NCBI GenBank assembly: GCA_016842065.1 | Contig: JAEPDS010000019.1 | Location: forward strand, 1-64,000 | Reading direction: 5' to 3' | DNA: 64,000 bases | Source: Candidatus Thiodiazotropha sp. 'RUGA' | Lineage (GTDB): Bacteria; Pseudomonadota; Gammaproteobacteria; Chromatiales; Chromatiaceae | Part shown: piece after piece, positions 47,878-57,809 of the stretch | Layout: each line of letters opens with the position of its first letter | How positions within the stretch are numbered: position 1 is the first letter of the stretch | Program-made: the position numbers and the translations under genes | Notes under the pieces: model-generated | Told to the model about the DNA's origin: nothing | What the model saw: only the letters and a program-made list of their open reading frames with translations | Databases searched by the model: none

Positions 47878-48675
47878 TCAGAAAAAGAGCTCCCGCAATC
47901 TGGCCCCGGGATCGTCTGCACGCATGAAGGCCTCACCGACCAGGAAGGCATTCACCTGATGGCTGCGCATCTGTTTGACATCCTGCTGATCGAGGATACC
48001 GCTCTCTGTCACCACAATCCGATCCTCGGGAATCCGATCCAGCAGTCCGAGGGTGGTATCGAGAGTGACTTCAAAGCTGCGCAGATTGCGATTGTTGATA
48101 CCGATCAGGCGATTCTCCACCGCCAGCGCCCGCTGCAGTTCCGCTTCATCATGTACCTCGATCAACACATCCATACCCAACTCGTGGGCCAGATCGTTCA
48201 AGCTATGCAGTTGCGCATCATCCAGACAGGCAGCAATCAGCAGAATACAGTCCGCCTCGATCGCTCGGGCTTCATAGACCTGGTAGGGATCGATGATGAA
48301 ATCCTTGCGAATCACCGGCAGGCTGCAGGCAGCGCGGGCCTGCCGCAGGTAGTCATCACTGCCCTGGAAAAAATCGATATCGGTCAGCACCGAGAGACAG
48401 GCCGCCCCACCCTGCTGATAGCTGACTGCAATCTCTGCCGGCTGAAAATCCTCGCGCAACACCCCTTTACTGGGGGAGGCTCTCTTGATCTCCGCAATCA
48501 CCCCTGCCTCTCCAGCCTCGATCCTCTGCGCGATGGCATCGGCAAATCCACGGGGTGCGGAACTCTCGGGCAACCGTTCCTGCAGAGCCTGCAGGCTGCG
48601 CTTTTCCAGCCGGTCGGCGATCTCCTGCTGTTTGCGGGCGACGATCTTTTTCAGAATATCGGGTGTATCTTTCAT
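47878..48675 (-). CDS. trpC: Indole-3-glycerol phosphate synthase
   Basis: 265 aa. It closes the indole ring in tryptophan synthesis. The TIM barrel shows [18 protein letters not shown] with the catalytic Lys, [12 protein letters not shown], and [14 protein letters not shown]. No TrpF domain is fused. It is separated from trpD by 305 nt of palindromic repeats. Confidence 0.96.
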   Translation of the reverse strand: MKDTPDILKKIVARKQQEIADRLEKRSLQALQERLPESSAPRGFADAIAQRIEAGEAGVIAEIKRASPSKGVLREDFQPAEIAVSYQQGGAACLSVLTDIDFFQGSDDYLRQARAACSLPVIRKDFIIDPYQVYEARAIEADCILLIAACLDDAQLHSLNDLAHELGMDVLIEVHDEAELQRALAVENRLIGINNRNLRSFEVTLDTTLGLLDRIPEDRIVVTESGILDQQDVKQMRSHQVNAFLVGEAFMRADDPGARLRELFF

Positions 48676-48980
48676 CTCAGTCTGCTGCTATCTCATTAAC
48701 TTTCAATCTTCCAGGAAGCTACTCTTTACGCCCCTCTCCCTTTACGGGAGAGGGGTTGGGGAGAGGGTGTACGCGAAGCGTTTGATCCGGCAAAACTCAA
48801 AACCACATTGACTCATCGCCATTATCGCGCTGATTTCTGCAGAATGAGTGCACTCATTCTGCCCCTCTCCCACGAGGGGAGAGGGGCGTCAACTTCCCTG
48901 CCCACTTGGCCGATTGATGACAATTCTGACGATGAGTCGGTTACTACTCATTCTTCAAGGTTAACGGCACGGTAGTGAAC
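48676..48980. repeat. Three palindromes between trpC and trpD
   Basis: CCCCTCTCCC with GGGAGAGGGG (48731-48755); a 24-bp perfect palindrome centred on AGAATGAGTG/CACTCATTCT (48839-48862); and CCCCTCTCC with GGAGAGGGG (48862-48886). The first and third resemble each other, so this may be one inserted element or nested hairpins. No gene is present. Confidence 0.75.
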
Positions 48981-50003
48981 TCAATCGAAACTCTGGGTCA
49001 GTACCACCAGGCGATCGAGGCGGCTACGCGCCTCACCGCTGGCAATCGCTTCGTTGGCCCGTTCGACACCCTCCTGCAGGGTGGCGGCATTACCGGAGGT
49101 GTAGATTGCTGCGCCGGCGTTGATCATGACGATGTCTCTGGCCGGACCCGGATTATCCTCCAGAACCCCGCGAATGGTGGTCAGACTCTCTGCCGCATCA
49201 TTCACCTGAATTGCCTCCAGCGGGTTGCGGGTAATCCCGAAATCCTCTGGCTGAATGGAGAAACGCCGGATCTGACCATCCTTCAGTTCAGCCACATCGG
49301 TGGCATCACCGATGCTGATCTCATCCAGTCCGTCGCGGGAGTGCACCACCATCACATGGCGGCTGCCGAGACGTTGCAGAACCTCCGCCAGCGGCTCCAG
49401 CAGTTCACTGCTGAAGACACCCAGCAGCAGGTTGGGCACCCCGGCAGGATTGGTCAACGGGCCCAGCACATTGAAGATGGTACGGACCCCCATCTCCTTG
49501 CGCGGCCCGATAGCATGCTTCATGGCACTGTGGTGGCCCGGGGCGAACATGAAGCCAACCCCCACTTCACGGACACACTGCTCGACCTGTTCAGGGGTGA
49601 GATCCAGCCGTACTCCGGCCGCTTCAAGGGCATCGGCACTGCCCGATTTGGAGGAGACGGAACGGTTACCATGTTTCGCCACATGACAACCTGCCGCCGC
49701 CGCGACAAACATGCAGGCGGTGGAGACATTGAAGGTGCCGGAGGCATCACCACCGGTTCCGACGATATCCACCGGGTGATTCAAACCACCGATCGACACC
49801 CCGGAGGCCAGCTCACGCATCACCGAGGCGGCCGCCGCGATCTCCGGCACAGTCTCCCCTTTCATCCGCAGACCGATAAGAAATCCGCCGATCTGCGCTG
49901 CTGTGGCGCCACCGGTCATGATGGTTCGCATCACACCGGTCATCTCTTCACCCGTCAGGTCCTGACGGGCCAGTACCTTATTGATGGCTTGCTGCATTTC
50001 CAC
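48981..50003 (-). CDS. trpD: Anthranilate phosphoribosyltransferase
   Basis: 340 aa. It adds phosphoribose to anthranilate. The [19 protein letters not shown] motif binds PRPP, and [20 protein letters not shown] follows. It lies 109 nt after trpG. Confidence 0.96.
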   Translation of the reverse strand: MEMQQAINKVLARQDLTGEEMTGVMRTIMTGGATAAQIGGFLIGLRMKGETVPEIAAAASVMRELASGVSIGGLNHPVDIVGTGGDASGTFNVSTACMFVAAAAGCHVAKHGNRSVSSKSGSADALEAAGVRLDLTPEQVEQCVREVGVGFMFAPGHHSAMKHAIGPRKEMGVRTIFNVLGPLTNPAGVPNLLLGVFSSELLEPLAEVLQRLGSRHVMVVHSRDGLDEISIGDATDVAELKDGQIRRFSIQPEDFGITRNPLEAIQVNDAAESLTTIRGVLEDNPGPARDIVMINAGAAIYTSGNAATLQEGVERANEAIASGEARSRLDRLVVLTQSFD

Positions 50004-50112
50004 GCGCTCTCCCCCCTTGGACTGATTGTTTTTCAGACTAGACAGTGTACATCAGATGCCGGTTGCGGGCCTGTGAAGCAGCGGCCAGCACAGCATCAGC
50101 AGATGCTATACC

Positions 50113-50694
50113 CTACACCCCTTCAATAAAGTTTTTCAGCAGGTCATGGCCATGCCGGGTGAGGATCGATTCAGGATGAAACTGGACTCCCTGAATCGGC
50201 AGAGTCTTGTGTCTCACCCCCATGATCTCATCCATGCCGCCATCCGCTTTTTCCGTCCAGGCGGTGACTTCCAGCTCCTCCGGCAGACTCTCGGTTTCGA
50301 TCACCAACGAGTGGTAACGAGTTGCCTGAAACGGATTTTCCAGTCCATGGAAGACACCCTGATCCCGATGGTGGATCGGCGAGGTCTTGCCATGCATCAC
50401 TTCCCGGGCGTGGATGATATTACCGCCGAAGGCCTGGCCGATGGACTGATGGCCAAGACAGACGCCGAGGATCGGAATCTGTCCCGCATAGGTCTGGATC
50501 ACTTCAACCGAGATGCCGGCTTCATTCGGCGTACAGGGACCCGGCGAGATGACGATCTGGTCGGGTTTCAATTGCCCCACATCCGCCACACCGATCTCAT
50601 CATTGCGCACCACTTTGACCTCGACGCCGAGCTCGCCCAGATATTGCACCAGGTTGTAGGTGAAGGAGTCGTAATTGTCGATCATCAGTAACAT
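50113..50694 (-). CDS. trpG: Anthranilate synthase glutamine amidotransferase component
   Basis: 193 aa. It supplies ammonia to TrpE. Catalytic Cys in [15 protein letters not shown], and His/Glu in VQFHPESIL. It is not fused to trpD, unlike in E. coli. It lies 2 nt after trpE, so the two subunits are made together. Confidence 0.96.
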   Translation of the reverse strand: MLLMIDNYDSFTYNLVQYLGELGVEVKVVRNDEIGVADVGQLKPDQIVISPGPCTPNEAGISVEVIQTYAGQIPILGVCLGHQSIGQAFGGNIIHAREVMHGKTSPIHHRDQGVFHGLENPFQATRYHSLVIETESLPEELEVTAWTEKADGGMDEIMGVRHKTLPIQGVQFHPESILTRHGHDLLKNFIEGV

Positions 50695-50696
50695 GA

Positions 50697-52193
50697 TTAG
50701 GCCTCCTCGTCACAGGCATGGCGATCCAGTCCGGCTTCAGCCAGCGCCACCGCCCGAAATACCGCACGGCCTTTGTTCATGGTCTCTTTCCACTCCAGCT
50801 CAGGCACCGAGTCGGCAACCACTCCGGCACCGGCCTGGATATGCAGGCTCTTCTCCTTGATCACCGCAGTACGGATGGCGATCGCCGTATCCATGTTGCC
50901 GTTCCAGGAGATGTAGCCCACCGCTCCCGAGTAGACGCCGCGTTTCACCGGCTCCAACTCATCGATGATCTCCATCGCGCGAATCTTCGGTGCACCGCTC
51001 ACCGTACCGGCCGGGAAGGTGGCGCGCAGCAGATCGATGGCACTCATGTCATCCCGCAGTTTGCCGGTAACATTGGAGACGATGTGCATGACATGGGAGT
51101 AGCGCTCCACAATCATCTTGTCGGTCAGAGTGACACTGCCGATCTTGGCCACCCGGCCAGTGTCGTTACGACCCAGATCGATCAGCATCAGATGCTCGGC
51201 CAGCTCCTTGGGATCGGCCAACAGCTCCTCTTCAAGCGCCTTGTCCTCCTCCTCGCTGTAGCCCCGGCGACGGGTGCCTGCGATCGGCCGCACGGTCACC
51301 TCCCCATCCTCGAGACGGGTCAGAATCTCCGGTGAGGAGCCGACGATATGGAACTCGTCGAGGTCGAGAAAGTACATATAGGGGGAGGGATTGAGACCTC
51401 TGAGGGCACGATAGAGATCCAGTGGCGGCGCCTGAAAAGGAATCGACAGACGCTGGGATACCACCACCTGCATGCAGTCCCCATCGAGGATGTATTGTTT
51501 GATCCGCTCAACCGCCTGCTTGTAACCCTGCTCGGTGAAACCGGAGACAAAATCCGCTTCATCCACCTGGCGCGGCTCACCGGCTGCCAGTTTGGGTACC
51601 GGCTGGCGCATCGCCCGAATCAGTTCCACGATACGGGCCTGAGCCGTATCCAGCGAACCACCGTTGTCAGGATCCACATGCACAATCACATAGAGGCGAC
51701 CGGAGAGGTTGTCGAACACCACCACCTCATCGGAGACCATCAACAGAATGTCCGGTGTATTGAGTTGATCCGGATTGGCGCTATCGGCCAGTTTTGGCTC
51801 GATATAGCGGATGATGTCGTAACCGAAATAGCCAACCAGGCCGCCGTTGAACCTGGGCAGGCCCTCCAGCTCAGCCGCCCGGTAGCGCTGTTGAAATGTC
51901 TCGACCCAGGCGAGTGGATCCTCGACCTGATGCTGCTCGACCACGGCCCCGTCAGTGACCACCTCGACTTGCTTGTCGTAGACCCTGACATGGGTTCTGC
52001 AGGGCAGGCCGATGATTGAATAACGGCCCCATTTCTCACCCCCCTGAACCGATTCGAACAGATAGGAGTAGGGCCCATTGGCCAGCTTCATGTAAACACT
52101 GAGGGGAGTGTCGAGGTCGGCCAGGACCTCACAGACGACAGGTATGCGATTGTAGCCCTGTTCTACCAGAGCGTTGAATTCTTGGGGGGTCAT
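50697..52193 (-). CDS. trpE: Anthranilate synthase component I
   Basis: 498 aa from ATG 52193, which has an AGAGGA ribosome site; a GTG four codons earlier is less likely. It makes anthranilate from chorismate. The feedback-binding region reads [18 protein letters not shown], and the catalytic core has [26 protein letters not shown] and [15 protein letters not shown]. No Trp-rich leader peptide was seen upstream, so attenuation of the E. coli type is unlikely. Confidence 0.96.
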   Translation of the reverse strand: MTPQEFNALVEQGYNRIPVVCEVLADLDTPLSVYMKLANGPYSYLFESVQGGEKWGRYSIIGLPCRTHVRVYDKQVEVVTDGAVVEQHQVEDPLAWVETFQQRYRAAELEGLPRFNGGLVGYFGYDIIRYIEPKLADSANPDQLNTPDILLMVSDEVVVFDNLSGRLYVIVHVDPDNGGSLDTAQARIVELIRAMRQPVPKLAAGEPRQVDEADFVSGFTEQGYKQAVERIKQYILDGDCMQVVVSQRLSIPFQAPPLDLYRALRGLNPSPYMYFLDLDEFHIVGSSPEILTRLEDGEVTVRPIAGTRRRGYSEEEDKALEEELLADPKELAEHLMLIDLGRNDTGRVAKIGSVTLTDKMIVERYSHVMHIVSNVTGKLRDDMSAIDLLRATFPAGTVSGAPKIRAMEIIDELEPVKRGVYSGAVGYISWNGNMDTAIAIRTAVIKEKSLHIQAGAGVVADSVPELEWKETMNKGRAVFRAVALAEAGLDRHACDEEA

Positions 52194-52363
52194 TTTCCTC
52201 TCCACACAATAGACGACAAAACGGTTGCTTCAGAGTTGGCCATCACCAACGCCATCGTGCACCGTTCATCAAAGTCTCATTGCGTGAAAGCAGGATCATT
52301 ACTGTCTACAAAAGGGTTATAGCCTCGATTGGGCTTAACCTTACTCGAAAACGCCACCTTAGC

Positions 52364-53041
52364 TCAAGCAGCGTTTTCCAGGATCCCCTGGATCTCGGTG
52401 AGCGAGTCGATCACCGCATCGGGATTGTAGTTGCGGATATCTTCACCATGGTTGTAGCCATAGCTCATGCAGACGATTTGAAAGCTCGCCGCGCGGGCCG
52501 CTTTGACGTCGCTCTGGGAATCACCCACCATCAATGCTGCCGAGGGTTCGACACCCAGGTTCTCCGCGGCGTGCAGCAGCGGCATGGGGTCGGGCTTCTT
52601 TTTCGGCAGGGTGTCGCCGGCAATGATGATCTCAAAATCGTCGTGGACGCCCAGGTCCTTGAGCAGAGGCAGGGTGAACTGGGCCGCCTTGTTGGTTACG
52701 CAACCCAGACGGTAGCCCTGGCCTTTCAGGTAGTCCAGACCTTCCCGTATGCCGGGATAGAGAGCCGAACGCAGACTGGTGTTTTCCGCATAGAGCTCAA
52801 GAAAGATCGGATAGGCTTTTTCAAAATCCGCCTCATCGGGCTCGCCGTTGAGTTGACCGATCAATGCCCGGCGAACCAGACGCTCCACCCCGTTACCGAC
52901 CCAATCTCGCACCTTCGCCTCGCCATATACCGGGCGACCGAGCTGCTTCATCATCTCATCCACGCAGTAGGCCAGGTCCGGAACACTGTCCACCAGGGTG
53001 CCATCCACGTCGATGAGGATCATTTCAGGTTTTTTGATCAT
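52364..53041 (-). CDS. gph: Phosphoglycolate phosphatase
   Basis: 225 aa from ATG 53041, with a GAGAGAG ribosome site; ATG 53056 is also possible. HAD phosphatase with nucleophile motif ILIDVDGTLVDS, NKAAQFTLPLL, the KPDPMPLLHA Lys motif and MVGDSQSDVKAAR. In autotrophs it removes 2-phosphoglycolate made by RuBisCO. The rpe-gph-trpE order is conserved. Confidence 0.93.
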   Translation of the reverse strand: MIKKPEMILIDVDGTLVDSVPDLAYCVDEMMKQLGRPVYGEAKVRDWVGNGVERLVRRALIGQLNGEPDEADFEKAYPIFLELYAENTSLRSALYPGIREGLDYLKGQGYRLGCVTNKAAQFTLPLLKDLGVHDDFEIIIAGDTLPKKKPDPMPLLHAAENLGVEPSAALMVGDSQSDVKAARAASFQIVCMSYGYNHGEDIRNYNPDAVIDSLTEIQGILENAA

Positions 53042-53253
53042 GCCAAACTCTCTCATGCTAAAAATCAAACAACGAATCCACTGACAAATCCAACCGGGGA
53101 TTCCAGCTCAGCAGAGGCCGCACCCTACACAATCACCGAGTGAACAATTCAATCGTTAAAATCAGGGAATCTCTATGACTGTCGTCATACTGGCCTGTGC
53201 CGGGATGTCAAAAAGGGCTCTTGACCGAGTGCGCGTCGTTTAATCGAAGGGGA

Positions 53254-53276
53254 TTGGTGGGGCAGGGCCCCACCAA
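53254..53276. repeat. GGTGGGGC hairpin (second copy of 9446 hairpin)
   Basis: TTGGTGGGGC and GCCCCACCAA pair perfectly around three bases in the 280-bp gap between gph and rpe. It matches the hairpin at 9446-9464 and has no T run. Confidence 0.55.
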
Positions 53277-53321
53277 ATACCGCCTGAGTAAGTGCCATTC
53301 GGCTTTCAAAACCCCTTAGGA

Positions 53322-54014
53322 TCAGACCTTGGCCAGCTCATCCATCATCTTGCCGACGATGGTGTTGTAGCGATTGGCGTCACCCTCTTCCGGGAAGCCG
53401 AAGATACCGGAACCGGCGACAAAGGTATCTGCACCGGCGGCCTTGATCTCAGCGATGTTGTCGACCTTCACGCCGCCATCGATCTCGAGGCGGATATCCA
53501 GACCGGAGTCGTCGATCAGTTTGCGGCAGGCACGCAGCTTGTCCATGGTGGCGGGAATGAAGCTCTGGCCACCGAAGCCCGGGTTCACCGACATCAGCAG
53601 GATCATGTCCACTTTGTCCAGCACGTAGTCCAGGTGGCTGAGTGGGGTGGCCGGATTGAAGACCAGGCCCGATTTGCAGCCTTCGTTACGGATCAGCTGC
53701 AGGCTGCGATCAATGTGCTCGGACGCTTCCGGGTGGAAGGTGATGAAGGTTGCACCCGCCTTGGCGAAATCAGGAATGATCCGATCCACCGGCTTGACCA
53801 TCATATGGACATCGATATCGGCGGTGACGCCATGTTTGCGCAATGCCTCACAGACCAGCGGACCAATCGTCAGGTTGGGCACGTAGTGGTTGTCCATAAC
53901 GTCGAAATGAACGATCTCTGCGCCAGAAGCGAGGACGTTATCCACCTCCTCCCCAAGCTTGGCAAAATCCGCAGAGAGGATGGAAGGTGCGATCTTATCG
54001 GACTGACGGGCCAT
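53322..54014 (-). CDS. rpe: Ribulose-phosphate 3-epimerase
   Basis: 230 aa from ATG 54014 with a GTAGGAGAT ribosome site; a 31-codon upstream extension is rejected. It interconverts ribulose- and xylulose-5-phosphate in the Calvin and pentose phosphate cycles. Metal and substrate motifs are [27 protein letters not shown], and [12 protein letters not shown]. Confidence 0.96.
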   Translation of the reverse strand: MARQSDKIAPSILSADFAKLGEEVDNVLASGAEIVHFDVMDNHYVPNLTIGPLVCEALRKHGVTADIDVHMMVKPVDRIIPDFAKAGATFITFHPEASEHIDRSLQLIRNEGCKSGLVFNPATPLSHLDYVLDKVDMILLMSVNPGFGGQSFIPATMDKLRACRKLIDDSGLDIRLEIDGGVKVDNIAEIKAAGADTFVAGSGIFGFPEEGDANRYNTIVGKMMDELAKV

Positions 54015-54232
54015 ATTCTTATCTCCTACTGTTCGATCCCCACGCCGGACCAGGCTGAGGTTGGCGCAAACCCATTTTCCGCGCCGGATTTCAAAAAGGA
54101 GGGCCACTTTACCCCAAAGCGATGCGCTTTTCAGCTATCCCATCCGGGAGGGGTGGCGGTGAAAGCACGGCCAGACTCTGCAATCCAACGGACAGGCAGG
54201 TTAATATGGATCGTCAGACCAGGAGATGAGCC

Positions 54233-55045
54233 ATGTCCAAATGCCACCCCGCCCCGCCAGGAATCGCAGCTCTGCTGCTGCTCATGGTCGCTCTTGCAGT
54301 GCCACTCCAGGCAGCCAACCTCACTCTGGAACGGCGCATTTCCGCTGCGCTGGAGAGTCCCAACCTGTCGGGCAAGGCGGTCTGGCTTGAAAATGGCAAC
54401 AGCCGCTTCCTCGCCATCTACAGCCCCAGCGAGACCAAGCTGAGTCTTGGCGGGGCGCTGATCCTGCACGATCAGGGAACCCATGCGGATTGGGCGGAGG
54501 TGATACAGCCACTCAGAAAACATCTCGCCAAACAGGGCTGGAACACCCTGGCACTGCAACTGCCGGCCACCGACACCAACCCGGATGCGACCGCGCGTCT
54601 GAATCTGATGGAGCAGGCCTCACCCAGGATCCAGAGCGCAATCGACTTCTTCGATCCCCAGCAGCAGCCCAACCTGGTGCTGGTCGGCCATGGCCTCGGC
54701 GCCGCCATGGCTCTGCACCATCTCACCAAACAGCCCAACCAGCGGATCAACGCCATTGCAGCGATCGGCCTGAGTATCGATCCGTCCGACGAGTCCGATC
54801 CGGTATCCCAGGCGATTGCGCAGCTGGAGACTCCCATATTGGATCTGTATGGCAGTCGCGACCTGCCATCCGTCACCGAGAGCGCAGCCAAACGTCGTCA
54901 GATCGCCTCGTCAAATGCCAGAGAGGCGTATCGTCAGGAGACCCTGAATGGGGCAGATCACTTCTTCAGTGGCATGCAATCGAGCCTGAACCATCGTATC
55001 CATGCCTGGCTGAAGCGCACCAGTGCGGTTGAGGTGCAGGACTGA
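54233..55045 (+). CDS. DUF3530 alpha/beta-hydrolase-like protein
   Basis: 270 aa with a signal peptide (AALLLLMVALAVPLQA). The fold suggests an alpha/beta hydrolase: GGALILHDQGTHADW near the oxyanion region and LVLVGHGLGAAMALHHL at the nucleophile elbow. The Ser usual in the GxSxG elbow is Gly here (GHGLG), so hydrolase activity is doubtful. A late NGADHFF could be the His. Exported, role unknown. Confidence 0.78.
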   Translation: MSKCHPAPPGIAALLLLMVALAVPLQAANLTLERRISAALESPNLSGKAVWLENGNSRFLAIYSPSETKLSLGGALILHDQGTHADWAEVIQPLRKHLAKQGWNTLALQLPATDTNPDATARLNLMEQASPRIQSAIDFFDPQQQPNLVLVGHGLGAAMALHHLTKQPNQRINAIAAIGLSIDPSDESDPVSQAIAQLETPILDLYGSRDLPSVTESAAKRRQIASSNAREAYRQETLNGADHFFSGMQSSLNHRIHAWLKRTSAVEVQD

Positions 55046-55054
55046 GGAGGGGGA

Positions 55055-55609
55055 TTACTTGGTCACCATCAAAGCTTTGATGCGACGTACATAGTGCCTG
55101 GTCTCACCCGGCGCATAGCCTTCCACCTGAGACCAACTCTTGACCTCCCCGTGGGCTTTGATCGCTTTGCGGTAGGCCCTTAGCACATTGCCGTAACCCG
55201 CATTGTAACTGCCAAGGGCAAACGCCAGCCGCTCCTCGGTGGGCAGCCCTTTTTTCCACTTCCGGTAAAGCATTCGATCGTAGTAGATACCTGCGGCAAT
55301 ATTCCAGCGCGGCTCCTCGATATGGGTGAAATGGGGATTGTCCTCTTTGATCTCCTGGTAGGTGGCCGGCAGGATCTGCATGATCCCTTTGGCACCGGCG
55401 GAACTGAGGGCCTTGGGCTGCAGGCCCGACTCTGCGATACCCTGGGCCTTGAACCAATGCCAATCGATGTGGGGGCCGAAGTAGTGCTTGGTGTATTTTC
55501 GGAAGTAGTTGTCGTAGCGATCACTCCAATGATCGTGCTTTACGTGCTTGAATGGACCGGCAAGCAGTAGTCCGGGCAGCAGTAACAGCAGTAGACACCA
55601 GCGCAGCAT
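55055..55609 (-). CDS. Lytic transglycosylase, SLT type
   Basis: 184 aa with a signal peptide (LLLLLPGLLLAGPF). The catalytic Glu60 is in AQGIAESGLQPKALSS, followed by AGAKGIMQILPATYQE and LGSYNAGYGNVLRAYR, the SLT core of peptidoglycan-cutting enzymes. It is compact, with only the SLT domain. Convergent with the DUF3530 gene. Confidence 0.9.
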   Translation of the reverse strand: MLRWCLLLLLLPGLLLAGPFKHVKHDHWSDRYDNYFRKYTKHYFGPHIDWHWFKAQGIAESGLQPKALSSAGAKGIMQILPATYQEIKEDNPHFTHIEEPRWNIAAGIYYDRMLYRKWKKGLPTEERLAFALGSYNAGYGNVLRAYRKAIKAHGEVKSWSQVEGYAPGETRHYVRRIKALMVTK

Positions 55610-55618
55610 GGACCAGCC

Positions 55619-55905
55619 TAGGGCCTGTTAACACGAATCCAATCGGCCCTGCTGGGTCTATTTTTTCGTCCAGCAAGGCAGAATGAGCGACATGTAGTTG
55701 TTCTACATGAGCGAATGATAACGCCGCTGGGCGGAAAAATAGCCCCAGCACCCTCTTCAACATCAATATGGGGGGTTGCGCCTGAAAAAGCGCCACTCGG
55801 CGTTGCTCGTCGTTCATTTGGAATCACCAAACCTCTCTCCTCGCGCCTTGATTGGCGCTTTTTCAGGCACAACAGGGCCAATTGGATTCGTGTTAACAGG
55901 CCCTA
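55619..55905. mobile_element. MITE-like element with terminal inverted repeats, 287 bp
   Basis: The left end TAGGGCCTGTTAACACGAAT, continuing CCAATCGGCCCTGCTG, matches the reverse of the right end (25 exact bases, then two or three mismatches in about 37). TA flanks fit a TA target duplication as in IS630/Tc1- or IS5-like insertion. No transposase is encoded; the short frames inside are not believed. A decayed copy lies at 39786-39946 and a lone end at 3377-3408. Its right end supplies the stop codon of the DUF350 gene. Confidence 0.78.
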
Positions 55906-56133
55906 ATTGAGTCCCAAACCGATCACCAGGCCGAGGGCTGTGCCGATACCGACAAAGATCCCCATGATCATGATGCCGACGGCGATGTTGCCCTTCTTCA
56001 ACTCATCGGGGATACTGAAATTAACGATGTGGCTGAACACTTTACAGCCGAACCACATAAAGAAAATGGTCAGTGCGCCACCAAAAATCACATAGACGAA
56101 ATTGAGCAGGATGGGATCTAGGCTATCGGTCAT
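55903..56133 (-). CDS. DUF350 family membrane protein
   Basis: 76 aa with two predicted helices (ILLNFVYVIFGGALTIFFMW and IAVGIMIMGIFVGIGTALGL). The MDPILLNF and GNIAVGI patterns fit DUF350. The stop (TAG) is part of the terminal repeat of the neighbouring element, so the insertion stopped exactly at the gene end or set it. Function unknown. Confidence 0.8.
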   Translation of the reverse strand: MTDSLDPILLNFVYVIFGGALTIFFMWFGCKVFSHIVNFSIPDELKKGNIAVGIMIMGIFVGIGTALGLVIGLGLN

Positions 56134-56182
56134 TTTCCCCTCCCAGGGAGAGATTGAGAAGCGGTATTGAGTTCAGATTACA

Positions 56183-56992
56183 TCAGGCCATGGAGCGCGC
56201 TTCTTTGATTCGCTCATAGGCCTTCTTTATCTCATCGGTTTTCTGTGCCGCCATCTTCATCATCTCTTCCGGTAAGCCCTTCGATACCAGTTTGTCCGGA
56301 TGGTGCTGACTGATCAGACGACGGTAGGCCCGTTTCACTTCCTTATCGGATGCTTGCGGGGAAACATTAAGAATCGCGTAGGCGTCATTCAACGACACAC
56401 CCTGAGTTCTGGGTGGTGGCTGACTGCCCGCCCCGGCATAGTGGGACTGGGCGCGCACCATGCGTTCAAGGCGGCGAAAGGTTAATTCCGGAATATTCAG
56501 CAGTTCACAGATATGCAGCAGTAACCGCTCTTCCTGCCGGTCCATCTCACCATCCGCATAGGCTGCCTGGATCTGGATTTCCAGAAACATCTGAATCAGG
56601 GTCTGGCGACGATGACACTCCTGGCGAAACTGGCTGACCACATCATCGAGGGGGAACTGCTCCGATTTACCCTCCTGAAACAGACGGATTGCGGTCTTCC
56701 GCATCTCACTCGAGAGGGACATCTGACTCATCAGGTTTTCGGCCAGCCGGATCTCGTCCTGGGAGACCCGCCCATCCGCTTTCGCCAGATGGCCTAACAC
56801 CGAGAAGGTGGCGGTAAAGAAAGCGGTCTGGACCCGTTCCTGATCCCCCGGCCCCCAACTGACATCATCATCCGGCAGCCCTTTCAGGCCTTTATCGAAT
56901 TTGTGCCCCAAGGCGGCGCCCAGTACAGCTCCCAAGGGCCCGCCGAGCATGAAGCCAAATGCGCCACCAACCAGTTTTCCCCACCAACTCAA
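56183..56992 (-). CDS. djlA: Co-chaperone DjlA
   Basis: 269 aa. A Gly-rich membrane anchor (GGAFGFMLGGPLGAVLGAAL), a TerB-like middle domain and a C-terminal J domain with the HPD motif (LISQHHPDKLVSKG) that drives DnaK ATPase. The start ATG is at 56992. A motif TTAGGGCCTGTTACCAC lies directly upstream at 57006-57022. Confidence 0.92.
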   Translation of the reverse strand: MSWWGKLVGGAFGFMLGGPLGAVLGAALGHKFDKGLKGLPDDDVSWGPGDQERVQTAFFTATFSVLGHLAKADGRVSQDEIRLAENLMSQMSLSSEMRKTAIRLFQEGKSEQFPLDDVVSQFRQECHRRQTLIQMFLEIQIQAAYADGEMDRQEERLLLHICELLNIPELTFRRLERMVRAQSHYAGAGSQPPPRTQGVSLNDAYAILNVSPQASDKEVKRAYRRLISQHHPDKLVSKGLPEEMMKMAAQKTDEIKKAYERIKEARSMA

Positions 56993-57061
56993 GAGTGCAC
57001 CTCACTTAGGGCCTGTTACCACAGTAATCGCCAGACTATACCTCAGCCGACCCCGCTGAAG

Positions 57062-57727
57062 CTATTTACCATGAAGATATTGCTCATCGCTGAAGGAGTA
57101 GACCCAGGCCGGGAAGAACACCACCAGCATGGTGATGACCCAGCCGTTGATCAGGGCTTCGGGAAAGAACATCAGGGGAAAGAAGGGAATAATGGTCACC
57201 TGCAGCTCCGCCATCGTGTAGGCACCACTCAACACCAGCATCTGCATAGCCAGATAACCGCTCACATAACCCACCAGCCAGGCGGTGAAAAAACCGTTAC
57301 CCAAGACATAGATGAAGAACTGTTTGGGTAACCAGGAACGTACCAGGACCAGTGCAATCTGAGACAGGGTGATCGGCACCAAGACCACGGTCAGGAAACT
57401 GACCACATAGCCTTCCCAGCCATAGCCTGCATTCATGCTCACCGCGAACAGTGCGATACTGGCAGCGATAATCGCCAGTGACCAGCCAAACATCAGAGTG
57501 ATCACCGTCACACCCAGCAGATGAAACGACAGGCCGGGCTGGATCTGCCCTCGCATATGCCACAGGGCGATCAGACAGACGATGGCACCCAGGAACACAT
57601 GAATCAGATTCTGCTGTGTCAGACGCTGCCAGGCAGCCAGTCTCAAAGCGGCAATCAGCACAGCGCCACACAGACCGGCAAGCCAAAACAGCAGGGTCGT
57701 TGAAAACAGACCACCATCCAATTCCAT
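57062..57727 (-). CDS. CbiM-like energy-coupling factor membrane protein
   Basis: 221 aa with about six membrane helices. The QIQPGLSFHLLGVTVITLMFG stretch and FIYVLGNGFFTAWLVG match the CbiM-type substrate-capture family of cobalt/nickel importers. The other ECF parts (CbiN, Q, O) are not adjacent, so partner and metal are unknown. No N-terminal Met-His metal site is seen (MELDGGLF), which is odd for a classic CbiM. Confidence 0.72.
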   Translation of the reverse strand: MELDGGLFSTTLLFWLAGLCGAVLIAALRLAAWQRLTQQNLIHVFLGAIVCLIALWHMRGQIQPGLSFHLLGVTVITLMFGWSLAIIAASIALFAVSMNAGYGWEGYVVSFLTVVLVPITLSQIALVLVRSWLPKQFFIYVLGNGFFTAWLVGYVSGYLAMQMLVLSGAYTMAELQVTIIPFFPLMFFPEALINGWVITMLVVFFPAWVYSFSDEQYLHGK

Positions 57728-57809
57728 CGATTTCCTTCCTTTCCTCCGAGCCGATTTCAGCTATGCTGACGGCTGTTGACACAGCAGAATAATGATAGGG
57801 GAGAACCCA

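Noticed and set aside
48975-50129. A 384-codon plus-strand frame
   Set aside because: It is the reverse of trpD, which is unmistakable.
52194-52363. A tryptophan attenuator before trpE
   Set aside because: No leader peptide with Trp codons and no terminator hairpin was found in the 170 bp.
52280-53143. A 287-codon plus-strand frame
   Set aside because: It is the shadow of gph.
55618-55906. Small frames in the MITE-like element
   Set aside because: Similar frames in the decayed copy drift without coding bias; the match is at DNA level.
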